The notes below the pieces were generated by a model, which ran no database searches, was not told the DNA's origin, and saw only the letters and a program-made list of their open reading frames with translations. The translations under genes were made by a program, and so were the position numbers. Shown here piece after piece: positions 53,435 to 64,000 of a DNA stretch of 64,000 nucleotides. Location of the stretch: contig CALZFC010000027.1 of NCBI GenBank assembly GCA_945643635.1, positions 924,001-988,000 of the forward strand, in the 5' to 3' direction. This DNA is from Allodiplogaster sudhausi (taxonomy: Eukaryota > Nematoda > Chromadorea > Rhabditida > Diplogasteridae). The stretch's first letter is position 1. Every line of letters begins with the position of its first letter.

Positions 53435-53536
53435 GAGTGGACTGGGAAGTCGACCGTGTGCGGTGGTCTACAAGTCAAAGAGTGAGAGTGGACTGGGAAG
53501 TCGACCGTGTGCGGTGGTCTACAAGTCAAAGAGTGA
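53435..53536. repeat. 51-bp tandem duplication across a stop codon
   Basis: Two adjacent copies (53435-53485, 53486-53536) of GAGTGGACTGGGAAGTCGAC... including CTACAAGTCAAAGAGTG. The gene-proximal copy holds the last codons and stop of the serine protease; the other repeats them in the 3' untranslated part. Confidence 0.95.
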
Positions 53537-54017
53537 TTGCCAGTCGACGCCACGCTTCGCCGTGTAGTACTCGGCGCAGCGATGCTGCGTCTCGACAAAC
53601 TCCGTCCACAGCTGCCGATTCTCCAGCTCGCGCTTGATGCATGGCAACTGTGACATATATTACATCATTTATGTATATATTTTTTTTCTAAATTATTATT
53701 TAAAAATAAATAATTATTAAAAATACATAACCACATAAGATAGTGAAAAGTATTGAAAAAGGCACGGTATTATTTTGAAGATACAACGAAAAACGAAATT
53801 GGGCTACATACATATTATTTGTCATTAATTTTTTCATGTCGAAATGTGCATTACTTCACTTGGATAAACATCTTCGCTTGAATAACATTTTAGTAGTTGA
53901 AGTGATGAAAAAACAGAATGGATGCAGACATATGAAGAGAGATAGAGAGGAGAGAAAGAGAGAAAGAGAGAGACAGAGAGACAGAGTGACAGAGAGAGAG
54001 TAGAGCAAGAGAGAGGG

Positions 54018-54050
<33 letters not shown>

Positions 54051-55807
54051 CAATCGCTGCCAGAGACTTGCCTGTCTGTAGATGTACGAGTAGATGTCGA
54101 GCCTCTTCTCGCATCGCTCCCAGTCCTTCTCCTTGGACTCCATCGACTGCTGAGCGATGCCGCCGGCGACGTTGCCGAGCTGTGAAGCTTCTTTTCTCTC
54201 CCTTTCCCTTTCTCTCTCCCTTTCACTTTCTCTTTATCCATCTCTATCCCTCTCGCTCTTTTCTTCGCTCTCTCTCACTCTCTTTTTCTCTCTCCATCTC
54301 TCAATTCCGAACCAAAATTGGCATCCCTTTGACATTACATATGAGCGGGCTGCCAGAGTCGCCCTGTAAAATTCGTATCTTAAATTTTTCAAGGAACAAC
54401 TTAATTATCGTTTAGCACAAAAAAGAGAAACCGTAACAAGAATTAAAAGAATACGTTATTAATTGGCCTAATTAGTCGTCTAATGAATTTACATAATTAG
54501 TAGCCTAATTGATTTGCATAATTAGTATCCTATTTAATTTGCATAATTAATTACATTGCATGCGCTCGCGTGCTTCTTGTACTTTTGGACGGCGAGCGCG
54601 TCGTTGTAGACGAGGACATGCTTGGTGGTCGCCATGTGCAGGCGATGCTCGTAGTGGCCAAACTCTCAAATTAATTCACATATAAATTTAAAAAAAAAAT
54701 TTTTATTAAAAAATAAATTTTTTTTCCTCTCGCTTCTTTTCTATCTCATTTTCATTACAATAACAAATATAAAATGATTATTTATATTATTCAACAACTA
54801 GAAGAAGAAGAAGAATAGTAAAAGGAAAAGTATAGTAAACAAGAAACGGAGAAGATCCAACCGTCAAGACCCCAGCCGGTCACCATGCACTTGCCCTTCT
54901 CCATGCTCTGTGGCGTGGTGATGTTTGGGAAGATGTCTGGCGAGAGAATCAGCGGCACCTGGAAGAAGACGTTGTTGGAACACGGCGAATCATCACGCTA
55001 ATTCGAATGTGGAGCTCTTGTGAGGTGGGCACTGCGGATATTTTCATCGTTTTACTGATATATTCGTAGTTCTACGGGGTTAGATGCGTGTTGTTTTACG
55101 GATATCTGCTTCCTTTTACTGCAATCCGCATATACTGCACAAGCAAGAGCAGCAGCAAGCACACGAACAGACAACGTATGCGGGTCCTTGCGGTCGCACA
55201 CCGAGACGTTCTCCTTGAAGAAGAGCAGGCCATAGTCGTCGCGCTTCTCCCAGAATTCGTAGTGCTGTAGGAGAGAGCACATGGAACAGCTTTTTCATGA
55301 ACCCCATACATACACATCAAACAATTTTTTAAATAAATTAATAAAATTAATTAAATATTTTTAAATAAATAAAAATACTAGAAAAAGTAGCCAACATCCT
55401 TGGCGCGAAAGTAGTCGCTGCCCTTGCGCACAATCTCTCGATCGAGCTCCGGCACGTCGGCCTTGTAGTCATTGATGGTCATCTGCATGCGGTTTCTGAA
55501 AAATCAGATCAAAAAGGTACTCTTTTTGAAGTCAAACAAATTGTATTAAAAAAAATATTCATGTGAAACATACATACATGTATACGATATGGAATTGTTT
55601 CCTTATTCTGAAGAGCTACATAGCGAAGATGTGTATTGGTTGGCAGTAATTTCGAGACTGAAGCAAAGAGACAACCGCACGAGCTCGAGACACCGCTGAT
55701 ACAATGAGCGGCGGTGTGGACGACGCGCGGCGAGAGGAGTGTGCCGGCGCAGTTGAAGATTGTCTCGCGCTCCTTGTGCAGCGTCACCATCCATGGCGGA
55801 CTTTGGC
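53519..55807 (-). CDS. S1-family (chymotrypsin-like) serine protease, 5' end not found
   Basis: Eight exons: 55681-55807 (PPWMVTLHKE, GTLLSPRVVHTAAHCISG, catalytic His), 55396-55495, 55169-55264 (DDYGLLFFKENVSVCDRKDP, likely catalytic Asp), 54862-54997 (CMVTGWGLD), 54555-54664, 54313-54363 (GDSGSPLICNVKG, catalytic Ser), 54072-54179 and 53519-53647 (ends WQSLFDL). All joins are in phase; the donor of the first listed exon is the least certain. ASACN before GDSG puts Ser at chymotrypsin position 189, predicting chymotrypsin-like specificity, and GDSGSP replaces the usual GDSGGP. The intron after YSYIYRQ starts GCAAGT, a textbook GC-AG donor. The C-terminus is longer than usual and charged. Signal peptide and activation site must lie upstream; I could not place them. 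Confidence 0.8.
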
Positions 55808-56204
55808 CTATGATTCATTCTTATCATTATTATAATTTTTTTTGGATTTATCAATAATGCAATCAACGCATTTGGAGCCTTTCTTCTAGTCAAAAAAAAA
55901 ATCAAAAATAAATAAATAAGGATTCATATTCAATGCTTGTAATGGAGAGTCACAAAATAATCAAATCACTCACGTGACTTAACCGTTCGTCCACGTAGTA
56001 GGAACTGAGATGAGTGGTCACATCCAAAAGTCAATAATAATAGTGCCCAAAATGCCGCATGTCTTGAAGGAGGCATTGATCAAATGAAACAGATGGACTT
56101 TCGATGTGCGGTAGAGGAGAGAAGCTAGAAGACCTTCTCTCTCTCTATCTCTCGCTCTCTCTCTCTTTCTCTCTCTCTCTTTCTCTCTCTCTCTTTTCTC
56201 TCTC

Positions 56205-56247
<43 letters not shown>

Positions 56248-59200
56248 AGTCATCCATGGAGAAGCAAGGACCACTCGTTGACGTAGTGGGCACTTGAAAT
56301 GAGATGATTGATTGATTGGAAATGAAAGGAGCCTACTGGAAAAGGAAAGGAAAAGCAGGCTTGTACTTTGTCTCTCTCTCTCGCTCTCTCTATCTCTCTT
56401 TCTCTCTTTCTCTCTCTCTTTATGTAAATGCCAGTAGTCTCTGCTCTCCATCTAAGCTTTGCGTTCTCGACTTCCAGACAGACAATTCTCGTTGATTAAT
56501 TAAGAAAGGTGAACTGACGCTCGTATTGGGGAACCTTTTCGAAGCTCTGGATCCATAGACAGAGAATAGAATTCATTTCAACATATACTAGTATGTACAT
56601 AATTAGATCACTTGGCACAGAACGAAAGATTAAAGTAATGCCAAGTGTTCAATTTCTGAATCGAAATGACCACAGGAGTGTCTTGTGTTTATAAGGGACG
56701 GAGAATATTGATTTAGAATAGCAGCGTTGGTTGGATATATTTATGAAAAAAAATAATAATAAAAATAGAGAAAAAAATTATGATTAATCAGTGAGAGCTA
56801 GAGAGGAAGGCCGGATGGATGAAAACTATGCCAGCGTGTACAAGTGACCTCCACAAAGAGATCTAAATGTTTGTATTTCATGTCAGTATTGTCGTTGAAT
56901 TTTTGGTCATTGGACGGTTTACTACTTCTCATGGCATTTCGAGGTGATGGACTTCATTTCGCTTTATGACAAGGAATCCATGGATTATGTGCTTTGGTCG
57001 CCGACGTGAGGCGACCACGAGATGTTCATCCCCCTTTATTTTATGCGCTGATCTACAGATCAATTAAAAGCCATCTCCTTTCAATTAGCCGTTGCAGTGT
57101 TTTTGATCTCGAATCAGCAATATTTGTATAATATTCTGATTGTGAGCAGAACAAAAAAATAACGCAAAATTTGTATTTTCCAACTTTTAATTGTATCCGT
57201 GTTTGAATGGTTGGTCCCCGTCTTTGCGAATGACACTTTTAGTAGCCTAGAAATGAGGCCGAAGGACACGTCATCGAGAACATGTCTCAAATCTTGCCTT
57301 AAGATCTTGGTCGCCACTTTATTCGCCCTCTCTCTCTCTATCTCTATTCTCTCTCACTCTCTTTCTCTCTTTCTCTCTCACTCTCTCCTTCTCGCTCGTC
57401 TCTCTCTTTTCTCTCTCTCGCTCTCTCTCTCTCTCTCTGTCTCTCTCTCGTTGAGAAGGGAAGGAATTCTTCGCCTTGTCGCCATGTCACATCTCTCGCA
57501 GTCTGCGACTGACCCGATTTCCGCCGGCCGCTATCTTCTTCTTCAGGTTCCCTTCTTCACTGCGCTGTGTGACTTGACTTGAGAATTCTCCGCCAAAGAG
57601 AATGTCTATAGTAGAGAGAGAGAGAGAGAGTGAGTGAGGGAAAGACAGAGAGAAAGGAAGGGAGAGAGAGAAGGGAGAGTGCAAAGAGAAAGAGAGAACG
57701 GAGACGAACCATGTTCTATCGCCAAATGATGGAGGCTCTCACTACTACTAATTGTGACACTTCACTGATCACGCTCACAAGAGATCAACTCCACAAATTG
57801 TTAATTGCACCCTCTTCTTCCTTACATTAGACTCTAGCAGCACTTTATTAACTCATTTTCTGACCACTCTTCAATGATAGAAGGCAACTTATAGCATGAA
57901 TAGCGGAAACAACATTTCTCTTACTCTTCAACACCTCATTTACTATGAAATTAATGTTATAGTAGAATATATATAGCAATAATCTATATGTCGTTATGGA
58001 AATAAAATGTGTTTGTTTATAAAAATAGAAAAGTAGGAAGAAGTTAATCGGAGAGAAGAGAGGCGAGGAAGCCGAAAAGTTTGAAGCAAGTCAAAAGCGC
58101 CACTTTAGAAGGGCTGTCCAAAACTGGAGTCAAATCTGGTCAAAGTGAAGCGTATCGAGAATGGCTAAAAGCTAGAGAAAAAGGATGATCGAAATCAGAA
58201 TCAAGCGAGAGAGACTGAAGAGTCGGAAACAAAGGCAAAAAAATGGCCTGATTTAAGAGGAAGAACGCTCTGGACATGGCCGCTGGCAGACGGCAAAAAT
58301 CCTTCACGTCTGCCTCCCAAATAGACGAGGCGCAAATTCAAATGCCAAAAGCGCGCGAATAAAAAAAAATTGGTGAAAAAGGAAGAAAAAAAAGAGGATA
58401 GAAATGCTGACTGATCCCGCCTCAGATCTACAAGGTTATAAGAAGAAAATGAAAAAGAAGAAGGCAATTTGGGTTTGAGGAGTATAGTAATTCTTTTGTA
58501 AGGCATATATGAATAAGAATAGAGACTGCGAGAGAGAGAGAAGAAAAAGAAACAACCGATGACATGTCTTATAGCAGCGAGAACTGACGAGAGAACGATA
58601 ATCACATAAAAAATGGGTGGGGGGAGGGGGATAGAAGAGCGAGAGAAAGATGGAGCAATTCTTCTGAAGAGTGAAATAATGTTGATGAATATAAGGAGTA
58701 GCAGAATATAATAGTAATAAATCTCAATGGCTAAATGGAAAATAGGCAGAGTGGGTGAATGCCGGAATGACCGGTTGTGCCCCGGAGGGAGGAGGCAAAG
58801 GTCGGTGAGGCACGTACTCGACCTCATGGCCATCTGGCTACAGACACCGCGACCAGGCAGGACTGCTGGCAGACAGTCCCGTCAGATGATCACCCGGTCG
58901 TGAATGTAGAGCAGATGGCCAAGAGGAAGGCGCATAAGCGCCACCGTTCTCCGCTCCCCAACCACCATAGAACTGATTGTGAGAGGCAAAGATGAGGAAG
59001 CTAGCTACTGGGTTAGAACAAGGCTTGAAACGAAGGCGAACTCGCAAGAGGTTGTACACTCGATTCGGCAATAGTGTGGACAGAGAGGAGAGGGAAGAGA
59101 GCAAAATATATTGAGAAACTTATACGTAAGTAGTATATCCGGGAAGAATATGGGTGCCTGCTGATGAGAGTTTGAGGAAACTGGAAAAGAAAGCGAGAGC

Positions 59201-59569
59201 AGAGCATTGTCACAAATAAAAATATATTACTATAAGAAGAAAAAAAGAATGTCACAACATTACGAACAGATATTATAAAAGAATGAATTTTTGCTGCTTT
59301 TGATGATGACACTGGGGACGAACTGGAAAAATGGCGATATTCTAGTCGAACAGAAGAGAAAATGACAAGAAGAGGAAGAAGGCTCACTTGGTCAAAACAA
59401 CTCAAAAATGATATGATCGCGCAATAGCAAAAGAAGAAGACTCTGGCTTTTTGCAGTGGATGGCTGATTGAATCTTGTGGGAATATTATCTTATCTTTTT
59501 TAAGAAGTCAATAAAAAGAGGGAACAATATCTGGCGGGAGAGCTCATAATAATCTTTCTCTCGCTGTCC
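55808..59569. other. Spacer between protease and FAS
   Basis: CT/GA tracts at 56135-56246, 56368-56420, 57330-57450 and 57616-57690. A missing first exon of the protease may lie near 55960-56310, where two similar ACGTAGTRGG...GAGATGA segments occur, but no signal peptide is visible. 57950-59570 is GA-rich with long minus-strand ORFs that lack recognisable motifs. Confidence 0.45.
58838..58966 (-). CDS. Weak candidate exon
   Basis: After a plausible acceptor (TCTCACAATCAG) the frame reads FYGGWGAENGGAYAPSSWPS and ends at a stop near 58838 (PAWSRCL). The Gly/Tyr/Trp-rich start recalls exon 2 of the Cys/Pro proteins (YYGGWGC...YFAP). No partner exon was found; it may be chance. Confidence 0.2.
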   Translation of the reverse strand, partial: GGWGAENGGAYAPSSWPSALHSRPGDHLTGLSASSPAWSRCL

Positions 59570-63864
<4,295 letters not shown>

Positions 63865-63867
63865 CTG

Positions 63868-63985
63868 CAAATGTTCAGGGCCGTAAAATGGCATCAGAAA
63901 TGTTCGGGCCGTAAAATAACATTATAAATGTTCTGGGCCGTCAAATAGGCGTCATTAATGTTCTGGGCTGTAGAATAGGGAGTCT
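63868..63985. repeat. Tandem ~30-bp repeats in a FAS intron
   Basis: Four degenerate units of AAATGTTCNGGGCCGTAAAA type. It lies upstream (minus strand) of the first FAS exon in the window and continues to near the window edge. Confidence 0.85.
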
Positions 63986-64000
63986 TTTTTTATATTTATA

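Noticed and set aside
55960..56310. First exon of the serine protease
   Set aside because: Two similar segments near plausible acceptors exist, but no open frame with a signal peptide joins in phase to the exon starting at 55807.
57199..57582. 127-codon ORF MFEWLVPVFANDTFSS...
   Set aside because: Its middle third is a CT microsatellite; the ends show no recognised domain and could be two unrelated fragments.
58201..58833. 210-codon minus-strand ORF between protease and FAS
   Set aside because: Phe/Ser/Leu-rich complement of a GA-rich strand, with no domain, signal peptide or splice support.

Overview
The window looks like nuclear DNA of a small invertebrate, most probably a nematode (inference). 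It holds the 3' part of an animal type I fatty acid synthase, a chymotrypsin-fold serine protease and cytosolic tRNA genes. It also holds receptor remnants resembling nematode Sre/Sra-type chemoreceptors, and two transposons inserted at CTNAG targets, the preference described for Caenorhabditis Tc4/Tc5. Genes are broken by many phase-consistent introns, long (GA)n/(CT)n tracts are everywhere, and most short ORFs are noise. All functional calls below come from reading the sequence; no search was run.

Layout. 0-9 kb: duplicated tRNA-Gly blocks, a tRNA-Leu, a CTAAG-targeted inverted-repeat element, dispersed repeats, a perfect 54-nt palindrome and a hAT-type MITE. 10-28 kb: three minus-strand copies (T1, T2, T3) of a six-exon, four-transmembrane protein family, with shared flanks, two decayed chemoreceptor copies, more tRNAs and a second hAT MITE. 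28.7-40.5 kb: a plus-strand copy (T4) of the same family, destroyed by nested transposons. The largest, 29,455-38,825, is Tc4/Tc5-like at its ends and carries a multi-exon DDE-like gene between arms of 324-bp repeats. Its left terminus was hit by one TIR element and its right arm by another, and exon 4 of T4 was hit by a fourth. 42-46 kb: another TIR element and an intact plus-strand copy (T6). 47.7-52.2 kb: two tail-to-tail genes for secreted Cys-tetrad/polyproline proteins. 53.5-55.8 kb: the serine protease (minus). 59.6-63.9 kb: the last 12 exons of the fatty acid synthase (minus), from the end of the enoyl reductase through ketoreductase, ACP and thioesterase; the gene continues past the right edge.

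Several genes that are otherwise in phase need GC-AG introns: two in FAS, one in the protease, and one at the same place in every four-TM copy. The two most unusual objects are the composite CTNAG element with its zinc-finger DDE-like gene and the Cys/Pro gene pair. The window records repeated segmental duplication, with copies inverted between the left half (minus) and the right half (plus), followed by transposon invasion. Four insertions can be dated relative to one another from target duplications and empty paralogous sites.
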